A program made the translations under genes and the position numbers. A stretch of DNA of 64,000 nt from assembly GCA_964610745.1 (NCBI GenBank), contig CAZSYL010000013.1, positions 1 to 64,000 on the forward strand, given 5' to 3'. Positions 45,580 to 54,343 of the stretch are shown here, piece after piece. The notes under the pieces are model-generated. The model saw only the letters and a list, made by a program, of their open reading frames with translations. It did no database searches and was not told the origin of the DNA. The stretch's first letter is position 1; each line of letters begins with the position of its first letter. Origin of the DNA: SHLQ01 sp964610745 (GTDB lineage Bacteria; Actinomycetota; Acidimicrobiia; Acidimicrobiales; SHLQ01).

Positions 45580-46455
45580 GTGAAGGTCGATCTTCCCCAT
45601 TTGTACGCCGGCAAGGTCCGTGAAATGTACGATGCCGGCGACGGTACATTGTTGATAGTTGCGAGCGACCGTCTCTCGGCATTCGACGTCGTCATGGGTC
45701 AACCCGTGCCCGAAAAAGGCCGTGTACTCACCGCGATTTCTGCGTTCTGGTTCGACTACCTCGCTGAGGTCGCACCGAACCACCTGATCAGTACCGATTT
45801 GGAGGATTTTCCCGAAGGTGCACAGGACCCCGAGCTCAGCGGCAGATCGATGCACGTGAAGCGGGCTGACATGTTGCCGATCGAATGTATTGTGCGCGGC
45901 TACGTCGCGGGTTCTGGCTGGAAAGAATATTCAGAGTCGGGGACGATTCATGGTCAGACAATGCCCGGTGGTTTGCACAAGAGTTCGAAGCTGACAGAGC
46001 CGATCTTCACACCATCGACAAAGGCGCAGGATGGGCTCCACGACGAGAACATCAGCTTCGAAACCGCGGTTGGTTTGGTGGGTACTGAGCTTGCGGAGAA
46101 GGCGAGAAACATCTCACTCGAGCTCTATACGCGGGCTGCAGACTACGCTGCCGATCGTGGCATCCTGATCGCCGACACGAAGTTCGAGTTGGGTCTCATC
46201 GATGGTGAACTAGTGATCGCCGACGAGGTGCTGACGCCGGACAGTTCGCGTTTCTGGCCGGCCGAGGCGTGGGAGCCTGGTTCCACACCTCCGAGCTACG
46301 ATAAACAGCCGGTACGCGACTACCTAGATTCACTCGATTGGGACAAGACGCCTCCCGCGCCACACCTTCCCGACGAGGTCATTGCAAGCGCGTACGCCAG
46401 GTATATCGAAGGCTACGAACGCTTGACGGGACGGCCGTTTGCGGACTGGGTCTAA
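45580..46455 (+). CDS. purC: Phosphoribosylaminoimidazole-succinocarboxamide synthase
   Basis: The 291-residue SAICAR synthetase shows YAGKVREMYDAGDGTLLIVASDRLSAFDVVM, IECIVRGYVAGSGWKEY, DTKFELGLIDGELVIADEVLTPDSSRFWPAE and YDKQPVRDYLDSLDWD. It condenses CAIR with aspartate. The start is GTG at 45580, which fits both family alignment and a leaderless promoter. Confidence 0.97.
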   Translation: MKVDLPHLYAGKVREMYDAGDGTLLIVASDRLSAFDVVMGQPVPEKGRVLTAISAFWFDYLAEVAPNHLISTDLEDFPEGAQDPELSGRSMHVKRADMLPIECIVRGYVAGSGWKEYSESGTIHGQTMPGGLHKSSKLTEPIFTPSTKAQDGLHDENISFETAVGLVGTELAEKARNISLELYTRAADYAADRGILIADTKFELGLIDGELVIADEVLTPDSSRFWPAEAWEPGSTPPSYDKQPVRDYLDSLDWDKTPPAPHLPDEVIASAYARYIEGYERLTGRPFADWV

Positions 46456-46530
46456 GTCTCGATCTGGTGGTGTGTCCAAGTCCCGAGTTTGACTCAACAA
46501 AATCGTCTCTCGAGGAGATAGGTTCGGACC

Positions 46531-46794
46531 ATGAAGTTTCACGCCGTGATCGACATTCAACTGCACCCGGGAATCGCCGACCCACAGGGTTCGACCATTG
46601 AGCGTGCTCTGCCCACGCTTGGATTCGACGGTATCTCGAAGGTGCGTGCCGGCAAGAGCATCCACCTCGACATCGAGGCAACCGATGCTGCGACCGCCGA
46701 AGCTCAACTCGCAGAAGTGTGTGAGAAGTTCTTGACCAACCCGGTGATCGAAGACGCGTCGATCTCGGTCGTCGAACTGGCCGAGGCCAACTAA
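46531..46794 (+). CDS. purS: Phosphoribosylformylglycinamidine synthase, PurS subunit
   Basis: The 87-residue PurS has FHAVIDIQLHPGIADPQGSTIERALPTLGFDGISKVRAGK, the family pattern. It bridges PurQ and PurL in the small-PurL FGAM synthase complex. It shares one base with purQ (TAATG). Confidence 0.95.
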   Translation: MKFHAVIDIQLHPGIADPQGSTIERALPTLGFDGISKVRAGKSIHLDIEATDAATAEAQLAEVCEKFLTNPVIEDASISVVELAEAN

Positions 46795-47468
46795 TGGCAG
46801 CCAAGGTCGGCGTTGTTCGTTTTCCCGGCACCAACTGTGAATTCGACACGGTCGAGGCAATCAACGCGCTCGGCGGCCAGGGAGAAATCCTGTGGCACGG
46901 GGATAACACGGTTGGCGACAGCGACGCGATCATCATCGCGGGAGGCTTCGCCCATGGTGACTATCTCCGTCCTGGCGCGATTGCTCGATTCAGCCCGATC
47001 ATGGACGCAGTGGTTGCAGCTGCGAATGGTGGCATGCCGATCGTTGGTATCTGCAACGGCTTCCAAGTACTCACCGAAGCGGGTCTGCTTCCCGGCGCCC
47101 TCCAGAAGAACGCCGGATTGAAGTTCATCAACGATTGGCAGATGCTGAGCGTGGCATCGACCGACTCCGTGCTGACGACGGCAGCCGAGATCGGTCAGGA
47201 GCTCAACATTCCAATCAACCACTTCGAGGGCAACTACACGTGCAGCCCCGAAACGCTGGCACAGCTTCGCGACAATGATCAGATCGTGCTCACCTATGTG
47301 GGCAACCCGAACGGATCAGTCGCCGATATTGCCGGAGTCTGCAATGTTGGACGCAATGTTGTCGGCCTGATGCCCCACCCCGAGCGAGCAAGTCATGACC
47401 TTCTAGGGTCGAGTGATGGCAACGTCTTGCTTCAGAGCATTCTCGATTCGGTTGGAGTCGCCGTCTAG
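46794..47468 (+). CDS. purQ: Phosphoribosylformylglycinamidine synthase, glutaminase subunit PurQ
   Basis: The 224-residue class I amidotransferase shows VGVVRFPGTNCEFDTVEAIN, GGFAHGDYLRPGAIA, the nucleophile elbow VGICNGFQVL and the catalytic His/Glu in GLMPHPERAS. It supplies ammonia to PurL. Confidence 0.97.
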   Translation: MAAKVGVVRFPGTNCEFDTVEAINALGGQGEILWHGDNTVGDSDAIIIAGGFAHGDYLRPGAIARFSPIMDAVVAAANGGMPIVGICNGFQVLTEAGLLPGALQKNAGLKFINDWQMLSVASTDSVLTTAAEIGQELNIPINHFEGNYTCSPETLAQLRDNDQIVLTYVGNPNGSVADIAGVCNVGRNVVGLMPHPERASHDLLGSSDGNVLLQSILDSVGVAV

Positions 47469-47499
47469 GTCGCCCGTCTAGGTCGCCCGTCTAGGTCGC
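47463..47499 (+). repeat. 13-bp short tandem repeat over the purQ stop
   Basis: GTCTAGGTCGCCC repeats about 2.8 times starting within the last codons of purQ; each copy carries a TAG, the first being the purQ stop. Confidence 0.85.
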
Positions 47500-47584
47500 A
47501 TTGTGTGGCCCGTTCCGACGGATGAACGAGGGCCGGGCTTGGGTCGATGGAATATTGAGCGCGGTTCGTTAACTTTGTCGTTGT

Positions 47585-48094
47585 ATGGCAGCCATTCCCG
47601 TTCGTCGTCTCAATCACGCGGTCCTGTTCGTCTCCGATGTCGAACGCTCGGCACGTTTTTGGACGAGTGCCTTCGATATGGAGATCGCCGCGGAGATCGA
47701 TCAGGCCAACGCCATCTTCCTTCGGCTCCGAGGACAATCCAATCACCACGATCTTGGGCTCTTTGGTCTCGGGCCCGATGTTCGAAGGGCCGCCGGTCGA
47801 GAAATCGGGCTCTACCATTTGGCCTGGCAGGTCGACACCATCGACGAACTCGCCGCTGCGAAAGAGACGCTCGCAAACCTCGGTGCGTTGGTGGGCGAGT
47901 CGAGCCACGGGGCGACAAAGAGCCTGTACGGACACGACCCTGACGGCAATGAGTTCGAGGTGATGTGGATGGTTCCTCGTGACGATTGGGGCGAGTACGA
48001 ACACGAGGCCATCGTCGAACCGCTCGACCTCGCAGGCGACACCGCCAGGTGGTCCGGCATCTCGACCGCCGATCAGACCACCGTTGTTCCCTGA
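47585..48094 (+). CDS. VOC (glyoxalase/extradiol dioxygenase) family protein
   Basis: The 169-residue protein has two beta-alpha-beta-beta-beta modules: RRLNHAVLFVSDVERSARFWTSAF (metal His), LYHLAWQVDTIDELAAAKETLANLG (second His) and YGHDPDGNEFEVMWMV (metal Glu). It resembles catechol 2,3-dioxygenase-like or glyoxalase-like enzymes; substrate unknown. It sits on the same strand between purQ and purL. TAACTT lies 9 bases before the ATG. Confidence 0.85.
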   Translation: MAAIPVRRLNHAVLFVSDVERSARFWTSAFDMEIAAEIDQANAIFLRLRGQSNHHDLGLFGLGPDVRRAAGREIGLYHLAWQVDTIDELAAAKETLANLGALVGESSHGATKSLYGHDPDGNEFEVMWMVPRDDWGEYEHEAIVEPLDLAGDTARWSGISTADQTTVVP

Positions 48095-48179
48095 GTCGGT
48101 AGCTACCATCCAACAAATTTTCTCGAAGGTCACAGGGCCAAAGTGATCAACGCCGAGGGCATGGCGTTAGATTTCTCGT

Positions 48180-50369
48180 ATGGCTGAGCCTTTGCATCGC
48201 GCTCTTGGACTGACCGACGACGAAGCGGAATCGATCGACGAGATTCTTGGCCGCGAGGCCAACCCTCTCGAATTGTCGATGTATTCGGTGATGTGGTCCG
48301 AGCACTGCTCGTACAAGTCGTCTCGTATTCATCTCAAACGACTTCCAACCGAAGCTCCATGGGTGCTCGTCGGGCCTGGCGAGAATGCCGGTGTCGTCGA
48401 TCTCGGTGATGGCATTGCCGGTGCCTTTCGCATTGAAAGCCACAACCATCCATCGGCGATTGAGCCCTATCAGGGTGCAGCGACCGGCGCTGGTGGCATC
48501 TTGCGCGACATCTTCACGATGGGTGCCCGTCCAATTGCGCTGATGGATCCGCTCCGCTTCGGCCCAATTGACGATGCTCGCAGCCGCTGGATTGCCGAGG
48601 GCGTCGTGAGCGGTATCTCGGGCTACGGCAACTCGGTCGGTGTCCCGACCGTCGGCGGCGAAACGATCTTCGACGAGACGTACGCGGGCAACCCACTCGT
48701 CAATGTGTTCTGCCTTGGCACCATGCCGACCGAGCGCCTGGTGCTCGGCGAAGCGACTGGCCTCGGCAACGTCGCGATCCTCTTTGGTTCGTCTACCGGT
48801 CGCGACGGCATCGGCGGCGTCAGTGTTCTGGCTTCAGCCGGATTCGACGATTCTCAGGACGAGAGCGCCAAGCGACCAAGTGTGCAGGTCGGCGATCCAT
48901 ACGAGGAGAAGCGACTCATCGAAGCATGTCTCGAACTGCTCAATGAGGGCCTAGTCGTCGGCATTCAAGATCTCGGCGGTGCAGGCTTCGTGTGTGCCAC
49001 GTCCGAAACAGCGTCTCGTGGCGGCATGGGCATGGATGTCGATGTCACCGCGGTACATCGTCGCCAAGAGGGCATGGAGCCCTTCGAGGTGATGACGAGC
49101 GAATCCCAGGAACGAATGCTCGCTATCGTCGAACCCGGCGGCGTCGACCGCGTGCTCGAACTGTGCAAGAAGTGGGAAGTCCAGGCATCGGTCGTTGGCA
49201 AGGTCGTCGACGGTGGAGCATTGCGGATCCTCGATGGCTGGGACGGCGAGGAGCTCGCGAACATTCCGGCCTCGTCGCTGCACGACGCAGCACCGCTCTA
49301 TGACCGGCCCATGGAAGAGCCCGACCGATCGGCTGAAGTCGATCCCGCAAGCCTCGACGCACCCGACAACCTGTGGGGCGATCTCACCGACCTGCTAATG
49401 GATACCTCCTGGGTCCACAATCAGTACGACAGTCAGTTGTTTCTCAACACCGTCGTAGGTCCGGGCAACGACGCAACGCTGCTCCGGCTCAAGCACCCGA
49501 CCACGAACGAAGACACCGGTCGGGGTATTGGTCTCACCACGGACGGCAACCATCACTGGTGCATCGTGAACCCGTTTCGAGGCGCGGCGATGACCGTCGC
49601 CGAATCGATACTCAACCTTGCATGTGTCGGTGCAAAGCCATTGGCACTGGTCAACAACTTGAACTTCGGCAACCCTGAGCATCCGGTCACCATGTGGCAG
49701 TTCAGCCAAGCTGTTGACGGCATGGCCGAAGCATGCACCGAGTTCAACGTGCCGGTTGTTGGTGGCAACGTCAGCCTCTACAACGAGGCAAACGGCAAGA
49801 ATATTGACCCGACTCCGGTTGTTGGAACGCTCGGCATGACCGAACGAATCGAACACGCACCACCCGGCATGGCGTTGACCGAAGGTCACCGCATCATCGT
49901 GCTCGGTCCTGAAGGTTCTGGCCTTGGTGGCTCACTTTGGGCTCGAGCCAAGGGCGCAAAGGGAGGCGACCTTCCTGAGCTTGACTATGAGATGCATCTT
50001 CGAGTTGCTGAGGTAACCCGCAAACTCGTCTCGGGCGGCATCGTGTCGGCCGTGCACGATATCGGTGGTGGTGGCCTCGGAACAGCGCTTGCCGAGATGG
50101 CGATCGCTGGTGGGGTTGGTGTGATCGCGGCGCGGGTGAAGGACCACGATCAACTGTTCTCTGAAGCTCCATCGCGGGTGATCGTCGCCGTTACCCCTGA
50201 CAACATGCAGATCGTCGAGAACATGGCCGCGGAGATGGGGGTACCGATCACGCGCCTCGGCCTTGCTCAAGGTGATCAGATTTCATTCAAGGGCTTGGTC
50301 GAGGGACCACTTGCCGAGGCTGAAGAGATATTCCGGACGAAACTGCCAAAGGCCATGGGAGCGCTTTAG
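48180..50369 (+). CDS. purL: Phosphoribosylformylglycinamidine synthase subunit PurL (small type)
   Basis: The 729-residue synthetase shows MYSVMWSEHCSYKSSR, ESHNHPSAIEPYQGAATGAGGI, GNSVGVPTVGGE, GIQDLGGAGF and NPVTMWQ-like PVTMWQFSQ with the VVGGNVSLYNE segment. Its length means it needs separate PurS and PurQ, both upstream. TAGATT lies 6 bases before the start, consistent with its own leaderless promoter. purF follows after 3 bases. Confidence 0.98.
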   Translation: MAEPLHRALGLTDDEAESIDEILGREANPLELSMYSVMWSEHCSYKSSRIHLKRLPTEAPWVLVGPGENAGVVDLGDGIAGAFRIESHNHPSAIEPYQGAATGAGGILRDIFTMGARPIALMDPLRFGPIDDARSRWIAEGVVSGISGYGNSVGVPTVGGETIFDETYAGNPLVNVFCLGTMPTERLVLGEATGLGNVAILFGSSTGRDGIGGVSVLASAGFDDSQDESAKRPSVQVGDPYEEKRLIEACLELLNEGLVVGIQDLGGAGFVCATSETASRGGMGMDVDVTAVHRRQEGMEPFEVMTSESQERMLAIVEPGGVDRVLELCKKWEVQASVVGKVVDGGALRILDGWDGEELANIPASSLHDAAPLYDRPMEEPDRSAEVDPASLDAPDNLWGDLTDLLMDTSWVHNQYDSQLFLNTVVGPGNDATLLRLKHPTTNEDTGRGIGLTTDGNHHWCIVNPFRGAAMTVAESILNLACVGAKPLALVNNLNFGNPEHPVTMWQFSQAVDGMAEACTEFNVPVVGGNVSLYNEANGKNIDPTPVVGTLGMTERIEHAPPGMALTEGHRIIVLGPEGSGLGGSLWARAKGAKGGDLPELDYEMHLRVAEVTRKLVSGGIVSAVHDIGGGGLGTALAEMAIAGGVGVIAARVKDHDQLFSEAPSRVIVAVTPDNMQIVENMAAEMGVPITRLGLAQGDQISFKGLVEGPLAEAEEIFRTKLPKAMGAL

Positions 50370-50372
50370 ATC

Positions 50373-51854
50373 ATGTGTGGAATCTTTGGTGTGTATGCGC
50401 CGGGTCGAATGGTCGCGCACCTGACCTACCTCGGTCTGTACGCACTCCAACACCGTGGGCAAGAGTCTGCCGGTATGGCCGTGAGCAACCTCGAAGATGT
50501 CATGGTCGTCAAGGAGATGGGTCTTGTCTCGAACGTGTTCGACGACCGCGCGCTGACCTCGCTCCCGGGCGACATTGCTGTTGGCCAAACCCGCTATTCG
50601 ACCACGGGCCACTCGCAATGGCGCAACGCTCAGCCGATCTATCGCGGCTCGGGCGAGTTGCAGTTCGCTCTCGGGCACAACGGCAACCTGGTCAACACCG
50701 AAGAACTTGCCGCCGAGGCCGGGATGTTGCCAGGAACGGTTGCCAGCGACTCGGACCTCGTCGGTGAACTTGTGGCCACCCAGATGTTCGGTGCCTCGAA
50801 AGATATGGCAAACCCGTTGTTGCACGCCATGGAACAGGTACTCCCAAAGCTGAAGGGCGCCTTCTGCTTTTCGGTGATGGACCAGAGCCAGATTATTGGT
50901 GTGCGCGACCCGAACGGTTTTCGACCCCTCTCGCTGGGACGGCTCGACGATGGTGGCTGGGTGTTGGCTTCGGAAAACCCGGCGTTCGATGTCGTTGGAG
51001 CAAAGCTCGTCCGCGAGCTCGACCCTGGAGAGATGGTCGTCATCGACGAGGACGGGGTGACGTCGTTTCGTCCATTCGACGACGATGTCGTCGATCCCAA
51101 GCTCTGTATTTTCGAGTTTGTCTACTTCGCTCGGCCAGACACCCGTTTGTATGGCCAGAATGTGCATCAGGCGAGGGTGCGCATGGGAGCAAGCCTTGCT
51201 GAGCAGGCCCCCGTGGAGGCCGACCTTGTCATGGGTGTACCCGAGTCGGGTATCCCCGCAGCCGAAGGCTTCGCGAAGGCGAGCGGCATTCCGTTTGGCC
51301 ACGGGCTCGTGAAGAACCGCTACATCGGGCGAACGTTCATTGCCCCGAATCAGGAACTTCGAGCTCTCGGGGTGAGAATGAAGCTCAACCCCCTGGCCGA
51401 GAACATCGCGGGCAAGCGTTTGGTCGTGGTCGACGACTCGATCGTTCGCGGCACGACGACCAAGGCCATGGTTGCCATGCTTCGCGAAAGCGGAGCGACC
51501 GAGGTGCACCTTCGGATCTCGTCGCCACCGTATCGCTGGCCCTGTTTTTATGGCATGGATACCGGAACCCGAAGCGAGCTGCTGGCTGCAAATCTGACCG
51601 TCGATGAGGTCCGTGAGTACCTCGGTGCCGATTCGATCTCGTACCTGAATCTCGAGGCAATGGTTGACTCGATCGGCGCGGTCAACGCCGGCTTCTGCGA
51701 TGCGTGTCTCACCGGCAACTACCCGATCGAGATTCCGGTGAATCTTTCAAAGAACGTGCTCGAGTCTGGCGAAGAACGTCACCAGAGCAGCACGGTTGCC
51801 CGCTCTTTACAGGGCAGCCGCGAAGCCACAACATCCGACACGCTGTTCTCCTGA
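50373..51854 (+). CDS. purF: Amidophosphoribosyltransferase
   Basis: The 493-residue enzyme commits PRPP to purines. The catalytic Cys is residue 2 (MCGIFGVYAPG), so no propeptide is encoded. Other landmarks: LQHRGQESAGMAVS, GHNGNLVNTEEL, GVRDPNGFRPLSLG, and the PRPP site RLVVVDDSIVRGTTTKAMV. Cysteines that could form an Fe-S cluster are present (PKLCIFEF; SPPYRWPCFYG; NAGFCDACLTG), as in Bacillus-type PurF. Confidence 0.98.
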   Translation: MCGIFGVYAPGRMVAHLTYLGLYALQHRGQESAGMAVSNLEDVMVVKEMGLVSNVFDDRALTSLPGDIAVGQTRYSTTGHSQWRNAQPIYRGSGELQFALGHNGNLVNTEELAAEAGMLPGTVASDSDLVGELVATQMFGASKDMANPLLHAMEQVLPKLKGAFCFSVMDQSQIIGVRDPNGFRPLSLGRLDDGGWVLASENPAFDVVGAKLVRELDPGEMVVIDEDGVTSFRPFDDDVVDPKLCIFEFVYFARPDTRLYGQNVHQARVRMGASLAEQAPVEADLVMGVPESGIPAAEGFAKASGIPFGHGLVKNRYIGRTFIAPNQELRALGVRMKLNPLAENIAGKRLVVVDDSIVRGTTTKAMVAMLRESGATEVHLRISSPPYRWPCFYGMDTGTRSELLAANLTVDEVREYLGADSISYLNLEAMVDSIGAVNAGFCDACLTGNYPIEIPVNLSKNVLESGEERHQSSTVARSLQGSREATTSDTLFS

Positions 51855-51879
51855 ACAACGCGCGGTCACGAGGAGTCTC

Positions 51880-52908
51880 ATGAGCAGCTACAAAGATGCA
51901 GGCGTTGACATTGAGGCCGGGGAAGACGCGGTCGAACGCATCAAACCGCTCGTGGCCTCGACCAATCGTCCCGGCGTCAGTGGCGGCATTGGTGGCTTTG
52001 GTGGTTTGTTCGATCTCGCTGCGGCAGGACACGACGGGTCGATGCTCGTATCGGCAACCGATGGTGTCGGCACCAAGGCACTGGTCGCCACCATGACGGG
52101 ACGATTCGACACGATCGGCATCGATCTGGTGGCGATGTGTGTCGACGATCTGGTCTGTCAGGGTGCTGAGCCGCTCTTCTTTCTCGACTACGTCTCGGTC
52201 GGTGCATTAGATGCCGAGCAGATGGAAGCGCTCGTTGGGGGAGTGGCAGATGGCTGTCGCCAAGCCAACTGTGCGCTCGTCGGCGGCGAGATGGCCGAAC
52301 ACCCAGGGGTCATGGAGGCCGGCGAATTCGACCTCGTGGGATTTTCGGTCGGCGCGGTCAACAAGGCTGATGTCATCACCGGCGAGAACGTGCAGGTAGG
52401 CGATGCGATCATTGGCATCTCGTCGCCAAACCTTCGCTCGAACGGATTCTCGCTCGTCAGAAAGATCATGTTCGAAACCGCTGGCCGCTCACTCGACGAT
52501 CCAGCATGGGACGGCGCCGATACGACCGTTGCCGATGTACTTCTTGAACCGTCGGTTATCTACACCCCGGCAGTGCTCGCCGCCGCGGACGCGTTTGACG
52601 TTCGAGCTGTTGCCCACATCACCGGCGGTGGGTTGCCGGGCAACCTCAACCGGGTATTGCCGGAGAACACCGATGCGCAGATCGACACCTCGAGGTGGGG
52701 AGTGCCGCCAATCTTCAGCGAACTCCAACGTCTCGGAAACGTGGATACTGACGAGATGTTCCGAACCTTCAATATGGGTATTGGCATGACCTTGGTCGTG
52801 CCTTCTCATGAGGTCGACGCCGTCTGCGACCTGCTCCTCGATCACGGCCACCCAGCGATCCAGATCGGCGAGATCACGTCGGGTAACGGAGTCGTCAACC
52901 TGACCTAG
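51880..52908 (+). CDS. purM: Phosphoribosylformylglycinamidine cyclo-ligase
   Basis: The 342-residue AIR synthetase starts SSYKDAGVDIEAGEDAVERIK and contains SGGIGGFGGLFDL, ATDGVGTKALVA, DDLVCQGAEPLFFLDYVSVG, LVGGEMAEHPGVM and HITGGGLPGNLNRVLPEN. AGGAG lies just before the ATG. It ends the purine run. Confidence 0.97.
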   Translation: MSSYKDAGVDIEAGEDAVERIKPLVASTNRPGVSGGIGGFGGLFDLAAAGHDGSMLVSATDGVGTKALVATMTGRFDTIGIDLVAMCVDDLVCQGAEPLFFLDYVSVGALDAEQMEALVGGVADGCRQANCALVGGEMAEHPGVMEAGEFDLVGFSVGAVNKADVITGENVQVGDAIIGISSPNLRSNGFSLVRKIMFETAGRSLDDPAWDGADTTVADVLLEPSVIYTPAVLAAADAFDVRAVAHITGGGLPGNLNRVLPENTDAQIDTSRWGVPPIFSELQRLGNVDTDEMFRTFNMGIGMTLVVPSHEVDAVCDLLLDHGHPAIQIGEITSGNGVVNLT

Positions 52909-52943
52909 GCAAAAGGGTGTCGCGTGTTAGGGGCTGCGATGTG

Positions 52944-53459
52944 TCAGAAGATCTCGTCGTCGACATCATCGGGGACCATTCCGTCTCCGCTGCCGTGCTG
53001 TTGGTCCGAGATGTCTGCTTCTCGTCGATAGCTCGACAGTGTGCCGCCCGCCAGGTGGTACGCCTCCAAGAGCCAGTCGGTGACCTGATCGTCGATTTCG
53101 GTCGGTTCGGTCATATTGATCACGTGAAAGTGCTTCTTGCCAAAGCTGGAAACCTTCCTCGACAAGCGCCCGCTCTCGAGCCGACGACCCAGCGAGAAAC
53201 CAAGCGCAGTCCACTTTGTCTTTGGTCGAAGTTCGGCGAACATCGGTCCGTTCTTCAGAAGGATTCCGATGTTGAGCGGATCGATAATCAGACCATCGAG
53301 GTGGCCGATGCGTGCCACAACCGCTTCATAGATGGGTCGTTCGAAGGGACGAGCCTGTGAAAAATACTCCTCGATGGTGACTGCTGGTTCGCAGGTGAGG
53401 TGGCTTTGGTTCAACTTGCCAAACACTCGCTTGCAGTTCGGGCAAGTCCAACGCTCCAT
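52944..53459 (-). CDS. DUF5655-like protein with N-terminal zinc ribbon
   Basis: The 171-residue protein opens with WTCPNCKRVFGKLNQSHLTC, a CxxC ... HxxxC zinc ribbon, followed by a domain like DUF5655 (FERPIYEAVVARIGHLDGLII ... LKNGPMFAELRPKTKWTALGFSLGRRLES ... WLLEAYHLA). Function is unknown; relatives are often found as cargo of mobile or stress islands. Convergent with purM. Confidence 0.75.
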   Translation of the reverse strand: MERWTCPNCKRVFGKLNQSHLTCEPAVTIEEYFSQARPFERPIYEAVVARIGHLDGLIIDPLNIGILLKNGPMFAELRPKTKWTALGFSLGRRLESGRLSRKVSSFGKKHFHVINMTEPTEIDDQVTDWLLEAYHLAGGTLSSYRREADISDQQHGSGDGMVPDDVDDEIF

Positions 53460-53579
53460 GACCCATCTTTGCGCAACGGGGAGTTTCGTGGGGGATTCAA
53501 AAGAAGGGCGGCCACGAGTGGATTAGTTCGCTGAGGGCGGTAATCTGTTCTCCGCTCGTCCTTCGGGGTGAGTGGGTTA

Positions 53580-53654
53580 GGTCCCGTGGTGAAGTCAGGA
53601 GTTCACGCCGCCCTGTCAAGGCGGAGGTCGCGAGTTCAAATCTCGTCGGGACCG
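53580..53654 (+). tRNA. tRNA-Asp (GTC)
   Basis: A full cloverleaf folds: acceptor GGTCCCG/CGGGACC, D stem GTGA/TCAC, anticodon stem CCGCC/GGCGG with loop CTGTCAA (anticodon GTC at 53615-53617), T arm GCGAG-TTCAAAT-CTCGT. CCA is not encoded. Confidence 0.95.
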
Positions 53655-53666
53655 CAAGAAAGTTCT

Positions 53667-53742
53667 GGTCAGGTAGCTCAGTTGGCAGAGCGACCGCCTG
53701 AAAAGCGGTAGGTCCCCGGATCGACGCCGGGCCTGACCACCA
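53667..53742 (+). tRNA. tRNA-Phe (GAA)
   Basis: Acceptor GGTCAGG/CCTGACC, D stem GCTC/GAGC, anticodon stem ACCGC/GCGGT with loop CTGAAAA (anticodon GAA at 53700-53702) and T stem CCCGG/CCGGG. The T loop is ATCGACG, with A at position 54. The 3' CCA appears encoded (53740-53742). It lies 12 bases after tRNA-Asp. Confidence 0.95.
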
Positions 53743-53754
53743 TCGCCATCGATT

Positions 53755-53793
53755 GAAGAAGCCACTGCCCAGCGGTGGCTTCTTCCCGTTTTC
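53755..53793 (+). terminator. Intrinsic terminator of the tRNA operon
   Basis: An 11-bp perfect stem (GAAGAAGCCAC and complement) with a 9-base loop is followed by CCGTTTTCG. Confidence 0.85.
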
Positions 53794-53822
53794 GCCAACC
53801 AATCGTACAAACGTAGCGAAAT

Positions 53823-53910
53823 GTACTCTGACCCCTTTTTCCAAAAAGGGGTCAGACCCCTATTGCGCGAAAGGGGTCAGACCCCTTTCGCGGGTTTGGG
53901 GTACGACCCC
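53823..53910. repeat. REP-like palindromic repeat cluster, left copy
   Basis: A 38-bp element (53823-53860) is followed by a 12-bp-arm palindrome (53866-53892) and a GGGGTACGACCCC unit (53898-53910). All units share GGGGT-N3-ACCCC. The 38-bp element recurs as an exact reverse complement at 56022-56059. The cluster ends 3 bases from the globin stop codon. Confidence 0.9.
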
Positions 53911-53913
53911 GTA

Positions 53914-54285
53914 CTAGTGGTTGATCATGTGGGTTGCAGCCATGTCGAAGTAGTCGACCATTCGTTGCTCGATCTCGGGGTGGAGGTCTCCGCTCCGTAC
54001 AGCGGCGAGCATGTGCTTGAGCCAGGCGTCTTTTTCTGCGCTGGTGATGATGAATGGAGCATGGCGCATACGAAGTCGGGGGTGTCCCCGCTGGTCGGAA
54101 TATGTGGTTGGCCCACCGAAGTACTGTTGGAGAAACAGCACCATGTGTTCGCGCGACTCAGTGAGGTCGTCGGGATACATCGGGCGGAGCAAAAGGTCGG
54201 TTTCGACCGCGTCGTAGAAGCGGTCGATCATCTGCTCGAACCAGGGGGTTCCGCCGACTGCTTCGAAGATAGATACCGGTTCCAT
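53914..54285 (-). CDS. Truncated hemoglobin, group II-like
   Basis: The 123-residue protein has SIFEAVGGTPWFEQMIDRFYDAVETD, YFGGPTTYSDQRGHPRLRMRHAPFIIT with the proximal His in MRHAPF, and KDAWLKHML with the group II Trp. Such globins bind oxygen or detoxify nitric oxide. It is divergent from glpD; both starts lie within about 60 bases and both appear leaderless. Confidence 0.93.
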   Translation of the reverse strand: MEPVSIFEAVGGTPWFEQMIDRFYDAVETDLLLRPMYPDDLTESREHMVLFLQQYFGGPTTYSDQRGHPRLRMRHAPFIITSAEKDAWLKHMLAAVRSGDLHPEIEQRMVDYFDMAATHMINH

Positions 54286-54292
54286 GAACGAC

Positions 54293-54298
54293 AGGTTA
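54293..54298 (-). promoter_or_regulatory. Putative -10 box for a leaderless transcript (globin)
   Basis: TAACCT on the minus strand lies 7 bases before the ATG at 54285. Confidence 0.4.
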
Positions 54299-54330
54299 GG
54301 GCGGTGAGGTCGGGCACCGTTGGCCCGGGA

Positions 54331-54336
54331 TACCCT
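54331..54336 (+). promoter_or_regulatory. Putative -10 box for a leaderless transcript (glpD)
   Basis: TACCCT lies 7 bases before the ATG at 54344, back to back with the globin promoter. Confidence 0.4.
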
Positions 54337-54343
54337 TAGTCCC

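Noticed and set aside
53497..53844. Open frames across the tRNA region
   Set aside because: They cover two well-folded tRNA genes and a terminator.
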